From positions 42,997-106,996 of the forward strand of contig JAIVFU010000016.1 of the NCBI GenBank assembly GCA_020829485.1: DNA of 64,000 bases, read 5' to 3'. This document shows positions 54,331-62,391 of the stretch, in pieces (the stretch's first letter is position 1; every line of letters starts with the position of its first letter). Origin of the DNA: Nostoc sp. CHAB 5834. GTDB taxonomy: Bacteria > Cyanobacteriota > Cyanobacteriia > Cyanobacteriales > Nostocaceae. Under the pieces are notes generated by a model that worked only from the letters and a program-made list of their open reading frames with translations, did not search any database and had not been told where the DNA came from. The position numbers were made by a program, and so were the translations under genes.

Positions 54331-54482
54331 GAGTGGCAGGAGTACAGCCAACAGGTGTATCGTCGCAATTTCGACCAAGTAATAAAGGCGCTGTAGTTTA
54401 CCGTCTCTGAAAAATTTTTATTACAATGCAGATGTCCACTAGGCGGCGTGCTGTCTATCCAGGTAAATCCATAAGATAATCG

Positions 54483-55523
54483 ATGAGTAATCAACTACAA
54501 GACTACAATCCTAGCGGCGTAGGTGAAATAAATGGCAACCTCTTAGGTTTGCCCTGCGATTATGAGTCTGCAAACCTGATTGTCTTTGGTGTGCCGTGGG
54601 AAGTCACTGTTTCTTATGGTGCAGGCACAGCTAACGGCCCACAGCGAATTCTCGATGCTTCGACTCAACTAGATTTGTTCGATTTCGATAACCCTGATGG
54701 TTGGAAGCAGGGAATTTTCATGGTGGAAATTCCCCAAGATATTTTAGAGAAGAATACATACTACCGCGCCTTGGCAGCAAAAATTATTGAGCGATTAGCC
54801 CAAGGTAAACAACTCTCAGATACACCAGATTTAACACCTGTCCTCACAGAAATTAATCAAGTTTGTCAACAGGTAAATCAATGGCTGTTTGAAAATTCTC
54901 AGCAAGCAATTAACAAGGGTAAGCGAGTTGCAGTTATTGGAGGAGATCATAGTTCGCCGTTAGGTTATTTCCAAGCATTAGCGGCTAAGTACGCAAACTA
55001 TGGCATTTTGCACCTTGATGCCCACGCAGATTTACGCGATGCTTATGAGGGATTTGAGTTTTCCCATGCGTCGATTATGTTTAATGCGATGAAAATACCG
55101 CAAATTTCCAAGCTAGTGCAAGTGGCTTTGCGTGATATCAGTCATGACGAAGTGGAAATGATTGACCAATCTAGCGATCGCATTATTGCATATTACGACC
55201 CAGCCATTAAACAAAAGCTTTACTCTGGAACAACTTGGATTGATTTGTGCCGAGAAATTATTAGTCATTTACCTGAGTATGTTTACATTAGCTTTGATGC
55301 AGATGGTCTAGATCCGAAACTCTGTCCGAGTACAGGTACTCCTGTTCCAGGTGGGTTGGAATTAGAGCAAACCTTTTGTCTGTTCCGGGAATTAGTTAAT
55401 AGTGGGAGAAAAATTATTGGCTTTGATATCTGCGAAGTCGGTGATGGAGAGTGGGATGGTAATGTTGGGGCGCGGGTAGTTTACAAGCTGGCGAATTTGA
55501 TGGATTTATCTCAGCAGAAATAG
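54483..55523 (+). CDS. Arginase/agmatinase family ureohydrolase (SpeB-like)
   Basis: 346 residues with the complete binuclear metal site: GGDHSSPLGYFQALAAKY (His), LHLDAHADLRDAYEGF (Asp, His, Asp) and YISFDADGLDPKLCPSTGTP (Asp, Asp). It hydrolyses a guanidino group to release urea. In cyanobacteria members of this family act on agmatine, arginine or, for a nickel-dependent Synechocystis member, guanidine itself, so the substrate is left open. The N-terminus (GNLLGLPCDYESANLIVFGV) is typical. It stands alone after the tandem repeat. Confidence 0.88.
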   Translation: MSNQLQDYNPSGVGEINGNLLGLPCDYESANLIVFGVPWEVTVSYGAGTANGPQRILDASTQLDLFDFDNPDGWKQGIFMVEIPQDILEKNTYYRALAAKIIERLAQGKQLSDTPDLTPVLTEINQVCQQVNQWLFENSQQAINKGKRVAVIGGDHSSPLGYFQALAAKYANYGILHLDAHADLRDAYEGFEFSHASIMFNAMKIPQISKLVQVALRDISHDEVEMIDQSSDRIIAYYDPAIKQKLYSGTTWIDLCREIISHLPEYVYISFDADGLDPKLCPSTGTPVPGGLELEQTFCLFRELVNSGRKIIGFDICEVGDGEWDGNVGARVVYKLANLMDLSQQK

Positions 55524-55577
55524 GACTTATATCATGTCCGCAATAATTACAATAACCCCTCCCCGATCTTCGGGAGG

Positions 55578-55754
55578 CAGGGTGGTTTCATACGGAAAAA
55601 GAAAAATACATAAGTCTTGATTTCTGATGTATAACCATAGATTTTGACCCCACTTCCATTCCTCTCCCCGTTGGCATCAGCCTGCCGTTAGGCAAGCGGA
55701 GAGAGGCTTTGAAACCCAGTTTTAGTTTTTCTCTCGTTGTATTAAACCACCCTG
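55578..55754. mobile_element. CAGGGTGGTTTCATAC MITE-like element
   Basis: 177 bp with inverted ends CAGGGTGGTTTCATAC (55578-55593) and GTATTAAACCACCCTG (55739-55754), one mismatch. Same family as 21150-21355. Like that copy it abuts a C/G-run hairpin of the CATTGGTGTC element, but flanks do not match, so a rearrangement may have followed. Confidence 0.7.
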
Positions 55755-55873
55755 CCCTTAATCCCCCTGATTTATTGGGGGGAAACAGGAAATTTGTTCC
55801 CTCCCCTTTCTAAGGGGAGGGTTAGGGTGGGGTGACGCGGTGAGTGATGGAAAGCTAGAGAACTGAATATCAG
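55755..55873. repeat. Truncated CATTGGTGTC element lacking both ends
   Basis: CCCTTAATCCCCCTGATTTA then GGGTGGGGTGACGCGGTGAG and GGAAAGCTAGAGAACTGAAT match the interior of 42045-42249; neither terminal repeat is present. Confidence 0.65.
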
Positions 55874-55921
55874 CGGAAGATTTTCGCATCTTGGGCTGAT
55901 CCCATTTCACCACTCCACACT

Positions 55922-56004
55922 CAATACGGTTCGGATAAGATCCTCCCGCCACAGGCGGGTTGGGGGGATATTCGACGAATAAACACGTTAACCGAACTGT
56001 ATTG
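55922..56004. mobile_element. CAATACGG-family MITE with perfect 10-bp duplication, copy 2
   Basis: 83 bp from CAATACGGTTCGGATAAGA to CGTTAACCGAACTGTATTG. ACTCCACACT is exactly duplicated at 55912-55921 and 56005-56014. The core is a CCCGCCACAGGCGGGT hairpin. Confidence 0.88.
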
Positions 56005-56014
56005 ACTCCACACT

Positions 56015-56474
56015 CTACACCCGCCCCAAAATGTTTTGACAAGGGAAAAAGCTTACCGTAGGCAACAGTAAACCAATTGCCAGTTAACTTTTTTCCCAAT
56101 TCCCAATGTTTATTGTTAAACTCGTACTGAGTATTTTTTTACTTTATTTTGTAAAGCACTTACTTAACAATTGGTAAATGCCAAAATCTATGAAAATACA
56201 GTGATAATTCAATTGCTAATTCGTCAACTGCTACCTTATGCTTGCATTATCTTTTACTTACATGATTTTGATACAGCCTTTACATTATCCTTTAATTATA
56301 AGTATGGGATAATACACGATATCCTCCTTCGTTAGACAATGGGTAGTATTATGCTTGGTATTAGAGAAAAAACCTCATCCAAATTACCGACATAACACTT
56401 TTGAATAAAAATACATAGGGTAGAATAACTGAATATTGCTCAGATATTTTTAAAATTCAAACCAGGATTTTTTA
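56015..56474. other. AT-rich gap
   Basis: No gene, repeat family or clear regulatory motif seen between the MITE and the gene at 56475. Confidence 0.35.
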
Positions 56475-56978
56475 ATGATCAGCTTAAGTAATTCGGAAAA
56501 CGGCACAGCTAACAGCACAGCAACCACTAAGAGGCTGGCAAGGGCGATGATGCTTTCTGGTGGGGAATTCTCACTGATATTAGCTTGTTGTAATTCTGTT
56601 GAAAGGCAGCAGCAAGTGCTGAATGTGTTAACAGAATTTTCATCAGCAGACATCGACGAAATCCTGCTCTCACCTGCAACAGACACATTGTATGCAGCTA
56701 TTACAAGTGCGATTGGTACTACTCAACCCGAAGCTTTAATGGTACGGGGTTTAGAGTCTGTAATGGAAATTAACCAATTAATCATTAGTACTAACATCAT
56801 GCGAAATGAGTTTCGGCAACAGTTCCGGTTCCCGTTGGTGTTGTGGGTTAATGATGAAATTCTGTGCAAGCTAGTCTGGTTAGCACCCGATTTCAAAGAC
56901 TGGGCAGCTAGTACTATTAGATTTGATGTACCTCAGAATCAGTTCGTTGAAGCTGAACAACAAGCCATCAGCGCTTAA
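56475..56978 (+). CDS. Probable N-terminal fragment of a larger cyanobacterial protein
   Basis: 167 residues. MLSGGEFSLILACCNSVERQ, QQVLNVLTEFSSADIDEILL, EALMVRGLESVMEINQLIIS and FRFPLVLWVNDEILCKLVWL, then APDFKDWAASTIRFD, resemble from memory the first domain of long TPR or ATPase-like proteins in Nostocales. Here it stops at about 167 residues, 35 bp before a CTAGTACCGC element. It may be a truncated gene or a free-standing domain. SD-like sequence is weak. Confidence 0.6.
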   Translation: MISLSNSENGTANSTATTKRLARAMMLSGGEFSLILACCNSVERQQQVLNVLTEFSSADIDEILLSPATDTLYAAITSAIGTTQPEALMVRGLESVMEINQLIISTNIMRNEFRQQFRFPLVLWVNDEILCKLVWLAPDFKDWAASTIRFDVPQNQFVEAEQQAISA

Positions 56979-57013
56979 TTTTGCGTGAAATTACTTGCAA
57001 AATCTTGTATACG

Positions 57014-57135
57014 CTAGTACCGCAATGCGAAAGTCAAAAGTTAACACTGAGCGGAGTCGAAGTGTCAAAAGTCAAAAAGCTTATAGGGCAGACTTTTTGG
57101 CTATTTGGAATGGGTGGTTTATTTACGCCGTACTA
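57014..57135. repeat. CTAGTACCGC-family element, copy 3
   Basis: Starts CTAGTACCGCAATGCGAAAG and ends TTTACGCCGTACTA. Compared with the copy at 4913 it has an extra 22 bp or so (ACACTGAGCGGAGTCGAAGT), a short dispersed repeat inserted into it. Confidence 0.65.
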
Positions 57136-57505
57136 TAGTTGGTTGAGCCGAGCAAAACCTCTGCTACGGTTCTGTAGGATTCTTTTCTAAAATTACTTTC
57201 CATTCAAATGAGAGTTGCTATAAGGAACAAACAATCAGAACATCAGCGTCTGTCTTTATATCTGTTTCAGAACAGAGATCCTAAATTAATTTAAAGCGGT
57301 GAAGTTCTTGAATTATAGCAATCCGATTTGATTTCTGAATCACTCGTAGAGGTAAGGGACTTGGGATTGGGGACTGGGGACTGGGAAAAAGGAATAAAGG
57401 TATACTGAGTTTTGTTCAAAAATCAAATATGAGTCCTATATATACTTTATTATTGGCTGGATACTATTTATGAGTTTTATAACTCTTGACTAACATCCCT
57501 ATATT
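57136..57505. other. Gap with a GGGGACT heptamer tract
   Basis: About three units of GGGGACT-type heptamer near 57359-57387. Otherwise no gene or repeat family recognised. Confidence 0.4.
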
Positions 57506-58390
57506 ATGATGAAAATCATGTTGAAAGACTACTTCAACCCTAATCAAGGGAGAATTATCACTGTTTTGATTTTGACTGGAATTTTGTCTGTTGCTAGCGG
57601 TTTAACATTTATCAAAGGTGCTACGAGCGCTACTGCAAAGTTATCGCTAGAAACAAGCAATGAAGTTCTTAAAGCTTCGGCAAACACTCCCTCAAACAAT
57701 CAGCAAAATAAATTACCCGCATCTGTAAAAAATGCTGTTTTGCAAGCCGCCTCTAAACGTTTGCAACAGCCAATTTCTCAGCTAAGAATCATTGAGTTTC
57801 AACAGCAAACTTGGAGAGATGGCTGTTTAGAATTAGCTAAGGCTGATGAATTCTGTACCGCAGCTTTGGTACCAGGTTGGCGGGTGGTTGCAGGCATTGG
57901 TGAACAAACCTTGGTTTATCATACTAATCAAACAGGTTCCGCACTCAGGCTGAATGAAAAAGCTAGCTCAAGTCCACTGGCACCGGTGCAAATTCCAGTC
58001 AGCGAGTTACCACCACCATTAGCTGGACATGTAGTATTTCGGCAAATTTCCAGTGGTGGTTTTATTGGCAGAACTTATGAGACTGTTCTACTCAAAGATG
58101 GACAACTAATTCGGGTGCGGATTGGTGATGCCAATGATTCTGAGCGTAGTGTTCGCCGCGTTTCTGTGCAACAGGTGCAACAATTTGTGCGATCGCTAGA
58201 ACGTTCTAAATTTAGTAAATTCAAAAATCTGAGTTATCCAGCCCCCAGCGGTTCTGCTGATTTTATCACCTACACTCTTACCAGCCAACAGGGTACGGTT
58301 CAGTACAACGATATTTCTCAAAATAACCTGCCAAAGAATTTACAAGCAGCAGTCAAAGCCTGGAATGATCTCATAGCCAGCGCCAAATAA
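57506..58390 (+). CDS. Secreted or anchored protein of unknown function
   Basis: 294 residues. An N-terminal hydrophobic segment (IITVLILTGILSVASGLTFI) is a signal or anchor. A first part (VKNAVLQAASKRLQQPISQL, WRDGCLELAKADEFC) contains two Cys that may pair. The second part (PPPLAGHVVFRQISSGGFIG, RTYETVLLKDGQLIRVRIGD, DFITYTLTSQQGTVQYNDIS) repeats a pattern common in cyanobacterial exported proteins. I cannot name the family. A strong hairpin follows, and the GHL10-type gene lies 96 bp downstream on the same strand. Confidence 0.78.
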   Translation: MMKIMLKDYFNPNQGRIITVLILTGILSVASGLTFIKGATSATAKLSLETSNEVLKASANTPSNNQQNKLPASVKNAVLQAASKRLQQPISQLRIIEFQQQTWRDGCLELAKADEFCTAALVPGWRVVAGIGEQTLVYHTNQTGSALRLNEKASSSPLAPVQIPVSELPPPLAGHVVFRQISSGGFIGRTYETVLLKDGQLIRVRIGDANDSERSVRRVSVQQVQQFVRSLERSKFSKFKNLSYPAPSGSADFITYTLTSQQGTVQYNDISQNNLPKNLQAAVKAWNDLIASAK

Positions 58391-58397
58391 GAAACCT

Positions 58398-58454
58398 CAG
58401 CATGAATAGCGATTGTTTTAGCGCTTACAATCGAAACGATCGCTATTCATGCTG
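58398..58454 (+). terminator. Strong intercistronic hairpin
   Basis: A perfect 16-bp stem CAGCATGAATAGCGAT (58398-58413) and ATCGCTATTCATGCTG (58439-58454), 7 bp after a stop codon and 32 bp before the next start. There is no T-run, so it may attenuate or stabilise transcripts. Confidence 0.5.
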
Positions 58455-58486
58455 ATTGCTCATAATTTGATCATGGCTGTAACCAA

Positions 58487-59743
58487 ATGATGAAAAGGTT
58501 TGTAAAGTGGTGTGTTGAGTTTCATTCTTGGTGGAATATTCGCCAAGGTAGAAAGTCTCTTTTGTTTGCCGTTATAGCTAGCTTGAGTGTAGTTGCTACG
58601 GTGATGCTATCGTTCCCCTTAAACGCTCAAATTAATCTGCCGCCAACGTCAGCATCTGAGTTAAGGGGAGTGTGGTTAACAAATATTGATAGTGATGTGT
58701 TATTCGAGCGCGATCGCCTCAAGGGATCTTTGCAACGCCTTGATGAACTCAATTTTAACACTATATATCCGGCGGTTTGGAATTGGGGATATACATTGTA
58801 TCCTAGCAAAGTTGCAGCCAAAGTTATTGGGCGATCGCTCGATCCCACACCTGGACTCAAAGGGCGAGATATCCTCAAAGAAATTGTGGATGTGGGACAT
58901 CAAAAAGGCTTAACAGTGATTCCCTGGTTTGAATTTGGCTTCATGGCACCAGCAGATTCTCTATTAGCTAAAAATCGTCCCCAATGGCTCACTAGTAAAA
59001 GTGACGGGACGCGGATTATCAAAGAAGGGACACATAATCGCGTTTGGCTAAATCCCTTTCGCCCAGAAGTACAACAATTTATCCAAGATTTAATCGTTGA
59101 AATTGTTAGAAACTACAATATTGATGGTATTCAATTTGATGACCATTTTGGCTTACCATCAGAATTAGGATACGATGCCTATACAGTGGCACTTTACAAA
59201 AAAGAACACCGTGGTAAAGCTCCCTCCAAAAACTTTAAAGATCCAGAATGGGTGCGCTGGAGAGCTAATAAAATCACGGAGTTTATGAAACGGGTATTTA
59301 CAGCCATTAAAGCTACTAAAAAAAATTGCCTGGTTTCCGTTGCTCCTAATCCTCAACGTTTTTCCTACGACTTCTTTTTAGCAGACTGGCAGAAATGGGA
59401 ACGGATGGGAATTATTGAAGACTTAGTTTTGCAGATATATCGTGATGACTTGAATGTTTTTATCAGCGAATTAGACTATCCAGAAGTGAAAGCAGCCAAG
59501 AGCCATATTCCAGTGAGTGTGGGCATTTTGGCTGGTTTGAAAAACCGATCTGTGCCGATGCAACAGATTCAAACACAAGTGCAAAAAGTACGCGATCGCA
59601 ATTTCGCTGGAGTCTCTTTCTTTTTCTATGAAACCCTCTGGAACATGAGCAAAGAAAAGCCACAAGAGCGTCAAACTGCCTTCCAGAAAATTTTCCCCAC
59701 ACCAACGGCTTACCCAAATTTGTTAGCAGGTTGGAAACCATAA
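58487..59743 (+). CDS. GHL10/DUF187-type glycoside hydrolase-like protein
   Basis: 418 residues. A signal or anchor helix (LLFAVIASLSVVATVMLSF) precedes the TIM-barrel domain: SELRGVWLTNIDSDVLFERD, FNTIYPAVWNWGYTLYPSKV, VIPWFEFGFMAPADSLLAKN, WLNPFRPEVQQFIQDLIVEI and NIDGIQFDDHFGLPSELGYD with likely catalytic acids. This is the cyanobacterial branch of DUF187/GHL10 (glycosyl hydrolase-like 10) proteins, probably acting on an envelope or extracellular polysaccharide. The substrate is unknown. Confidence 0.9.
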   Translation: MMKRFVKWCVEFHSWWNIRQGRKSLLFAVIASLSVVATVMLSFPLNAQINLPPTSASELRGVWLTNIDSDVLFERDRLKGSLQRLDELNFNTIYPAVWNWGYTLYPSKVAAKVIGRSLDPTPGLKGRDILKEIVDVGHQKGLTVIPWFEFGFMAPADSLLAKNRPQWLTSKSDGTRIIKEGTHNRVWLNPFRPEVQQFIQDLIVEIVRNYNIDGIQFDDHFGLPSELGYDAYTVALYKKEHRGKAPSKNFKDPEWVRWRANKITEFMKRVFTAIKATKKNCLVSVAPNPQRFSYDFFLADWQKWERMGIIEDLVLQIYRDDLNVFISELDYPEVKAAKSHIPVSVGILAGLKNRSVPMQQIQTQVQKVRDRNFAGVSFFFYETLWNMSKEKPQERQTAFQKIFPTPTAYPNLLAGWKP

Positions 59744-59926
59744 GAAAGGATGAAGGATGAAAGTTAATACTTTATCCTTCACACATCTACTCGTCAGTCA
59801 GACTGCTCCGGTTTTGCGCTCAATCCCCGTTACAAAACTGAATTACGTTAGCGCAGCGTTAGCGTTAGCGAAGCGGTAGCGAGGAACGAGCGTCCGCAGG
59901 AGCGTCATTACGAATTACGAATTATT

Positions 59927-60118
59927 TTAACTAGCTTGCTGTCCAAACCGTCTCTGTAAATCAGCTTCCGCTTCCTCAATTGTCATCGGCATCTGTTTTG
60001 GAGATTGGGCACGTCTCCTGTCGATGTAGATATGGAATGCTTCATCGTCGTTGCGATGCTCCAAAATATAAGTTCTGAGCTGCTCTAAAGGCATTTGTTG
60101 AAAGTTAGGTTTTGTCAT
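59927..60118 (-). CDS. DUF6887 family protein
   Basis: 63 residues from the ATG at 60116-60118. TKPNFQQMPLEQLRTYILEH and RNDDEAFHIYIDRRRAQSPK, then MTIEEAEADLQRRFGQQAS, fit DUF6887 as I know it. The ATG overlaps the TGA of the DUF6888 gene (ATGA), so both are translationally coupled. Two small coupled genes of this type look like a toxin-antitoxin or regulator pair, but no function is established. Confidence 0.8.
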   Translation of the reverse strand: MTKPNFQQMPLEQLRTYILEHRNDDEAFHIYIDRRRAQSPKQMPMTIEEAEADLQRRFGQQAS

Positions 60119-60291
60119 AACCAAAGAATTTCTCCAGTTGGTGTTACCTCAGCTTCGATTGAATTATTCGCCAAGATATAAACATTTCTGGTGCGCTCGT
60201 CTAATCTTACAAGGTCTATTCCTTTATCAACTCTGGTAAGTTGAGCGCACACGCGAATTGCGGATATTGCTTGTTTAGGTGTAGGCTCCAT
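60115..60291 (-). CDS. DUF6888 family protein
   Basis: 58 residues from the ATG at 60289-60291, with AGGA about 9 bases upstream. KQAISAIRVCAQLTRVDKGI and DLVRLDERTRNVYILANNSI, then EAEVTPTGEIL, match DUF6888. It starts 5 bases after the site-2 protease stop codon and overlaps DUF6887 by 4 nt, so the three genes form one operon. Confidence 0.8.
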   Translation of the reverse strand: MEPTPKQAISAIRVCAQLTRVDKGIDLVRLDERTRNVYILANNSIEAEVTPTGEILWL

Positions 60292-60296
60292 AAACA

Positions 60297-61778
60297 CTAT
60301 CCTATTCCCAAACGCCCAGCCAAGCCGGGAGTTAAGGGTAGAAGCGTGGTAATCATCAAGAATAGAGCCAAAAGCCCCAAAGCGGCTCTAGCGTCATCGG
60401 GTTCAGTAACTTCATTCAAGCTGGGGCGTTCTTGATCTCGTTGCAAAAAGAAAATCACGATCGCCCAGTACATGGCAAGAGTATTACCGAGAGACACTAA
60501 CGCTAGTAAAATTAAAGTTGCGATCGTTGCTCGTCCTGCGGTTTTGCGTCCATAAATAGCTTGAACAATGCGCCCACCATCGAGTTGTCCGGCTGGCATT
60601 AAATTCAAAGCGTTAATTACTAACCCCAGCCAACCAATTATCACTAAGGGATGAACACTTACCAACGACGACTGCAACGCCGAACCAAGGACAACTCGCG
60701 CCAAGCTTCCCACCAAAATCGACCCTTGGAAAAACTGATTTGGCAATTGAAATAAACTACCAGGGCCAGAAAGCACCAAGCCCGTCACCAGCATTAACAA
60801 AGAGACAATACCACCTGCGGCTGGCCCTGCCAAGGCGATATCAAATAATACCTTGCGGTTGGGCAATAGAGATTCAAAGCGGGTAATTGCACCAAAGGAA
60901 CCAATTTGCACAGCCGGTAGAAAGAAAGGCCAGCTAAGGCGGATTTGGTGACGCTGTGCAAGTAACCAATGACCGATTTCGTGAGCTATTAAAATCGCAA
61001 ATATCCCAGCGCCTATGGGCAAAGCTTCTTGAAACCGCCCTGGATTGCCAAAGAAATCAAAATTCAGCAGTAATCCCGCAGCTTCTAAACTTGTGGCAAT
61101 GGTCGTTATCAACAGAATACCTGCAAAAGCTTTTTGCGATCGCAACATCGGCTTGGGATCATTGCGACTGGGTAGGACGATTACTACTGGTTTGCCGTCT
61201 GTATTTTCCACTAAAAACAGGCGATATTGATCGCCAAGGCGTTGCTGCAAACTTGCAGTTAGACGGTTGTGAGTCTCTTCTGGTTCTCCCCGCAAATTGC
61301 CTTTAAAAATGGCTCCATCTTGGTAAGCGATCGTTTCTGTCGCAAAAAACGTATCGATACCGAAAATTCCTTTAACTGCATTCAAGTCTTCTTCTGGTAT
61401 CGGTGGGATCTCCGGTTTCAGTTCTGCTACTTTTGGTTGTGGGGAATTTGCTTCAAGTGAGGAAGCAGCAGCAAGTCTTTCTGTGGCGCGTTGCTTCAGA
61501 ATGGCATCTTGCCCAGATGCGCGTAACTGTCTGCCCAAGTAGACGTACAATCCGGCGGATGTCACCACTAAGAACAATATACCCGCTATATTGATGTAAA
61601 TCCCTGCGGCAAACAATCCAAAAAACAGGAGCCAGGGAGTCATCAACACCACCGACTGTAACCAGGCTAAGATTCCCAGTTTACCAAAAGGTCTGGCGCG
61701 ATAAAAGCCCCAGCCCAAAATGCCTAAAGCTACCAGTAGGATTGCCGCCAGGATAGAAGTTTCTGATAAAGTAAACAT
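60297..61778 (-). CDS. Site-2 protease family zinc metalloprotease (M50)
   Basis: 493 residues from the ATG at 61776-61778. A longer frame reaching 61901 starts inside an inverted-repeat element and adds residues that look unconserved. About ten hydrophobic segments are present. The zinc site is HEIGHW in AILIAHEIGHWLLAQRHQIR near 265, and the third ligand lies in NALNLMPAGQLDGGRIVQAI near 385. The soluble insert (about 130-230) resembles the domain of chloroplast/cyanobacterial EGY-type S2P proteases. It probably cleaves a membrane-anchored regulator. DUF6888 and DUF6887 follow in the same operon. Confidence 0.9.
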   Translation of the reverse strand: MFTLSETSILAAILLVALGILGWGFYRARPFGKLGILAWLQSVVLMTPWLLFFGLFAAGIYINIAGILFLVVTSAGLYVYLGRQLRASGQDAILKQRATERLAAASSLEANSPQPKVAELKPEIPPIPEEDLNAVKGIFGIDTFFATETIAYQDGAIFKGNLRGEPEETHNRLTASLQQRLGDQYRLFLVENTDGKPVVIVLPSRNDPKPMLRSQKAFAGILLITTIATSLEAAGLLLNFDFFGNPGRFQEALPIGAGIFAILIAHEIGHWLLAQRHQIRLSWPFFLPAVQIGSFGAITRFESLLPNRKVLFDIALAGPAAGGIVSLLMLVTGLVLSGPGSLFQLPNQFFQGSILVGSLARVVLGSALQSSLVSVHPLVIIGWLGLVINALNLMPAGQLDGGRIVQAIYGRKTAGRATIATLILLALVSLGNTLAMYWAIVIFFLQRDQERPSLNEVTEPDDARAALGLLALFLMITTLLPLTPGLAGRLGIG

Positions 61779-61895
61779 CTCCAAACCTTTGCTATTGAGA
61801 CTAAGCCAGAACAAGTCCGGTATTGCAGATACACTTATTAATGTATAACGCCGCCTGTAATCTGCCAAAATTATCCCGCTTTGCGTGGGGCTACT

Positions 61896-61988
61896 AGACA
61901 TCTCCAGAAATTAATTATGCGTTACCTGAAACCCTTGTCTTGACGTTGCAATGCAACGTCTCTACATTCATTTTCGGAAATATCTACT
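61896..61988. mobile_element. AGACATCT-family inverted-repeat element, copy 2
   Basis: Inverse copy of 31945-32036: AGACATCTCC at one end, CGGAAATATCTACT at the other, with the hairpin GACGTTGCAATGCAACGTC in the centre. Confidence 0.6.
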
Positions 61989-61991
61989 GTG

Positions 61992-62095
61992 TAAGCTGTT
62001 GGACAAATAACCTTGCATATTACCTGGAAGTAAAACTATTGTGGGGTGGGCATCTTGCCCGCCCTGGTTATGCAAATTAAAAGTACATTAGCTTA
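61992..62095. mobile_element. TAAGCT-family MITE-like element, copy 2
   Basis: From TAAGCTGTTGGACA to GTACATTAGCTTA, with the centre TTGTGGGGTGGGCATCTTGC shared with 44379-44481. Confidence 0.6.
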
Positions 62096-62244
62096 CACAC
62101 AAGTCTTTTAGAATTACTGCCTAACATAGGGTAGGTTAATTTTTGCAGGTCGATGCAACAAAGGTGCAGACACCGTAGCCTTACTACGGGAGGGGCTGCT
62201 CTTGAGAAGTCACGCAGGAATTACAACTAATTTACCGGACATGA

Positions 62245-62347
62245 TAAGCTGTTCCACATTTAAATTACATAATTAGGGCGGGCAAGATGCCCACCCCACA
62301 AGAGTTATATCAATTTTAGATATACAAACTAGATGTGGTTTAGCTTA
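62245..62347. mobile_element. TAAGCT-family MITE-like element, copy 3 (near-identical to 44379)
   Basis: 103 bp from TAAGCTGTTCCACATTTAAA to GATGTGGTTTAGCTTA; the reverse complement matches 44379-44481 at nearly all positions. TGA lies on both sides, too short to prove a duplication. Confidence 0.7.
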
Positions 62348-62391
62348 TGAGTAGATGAAGAGTTCAAAGTGTATTTGAGCGAAGTGGTCTT

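Noticed and set aside
54060..54494. Repetitive protein-coding frames on both strands
   Set aside because: Both are produced by the 42-bp tandem repeat having a period divisible by three; neither has a convincing start site or homologous domain.
56981..57190. Plus-strand frame of 69 codons
   Set aside because: Translates the CTAGTACCGC element and its flanks.
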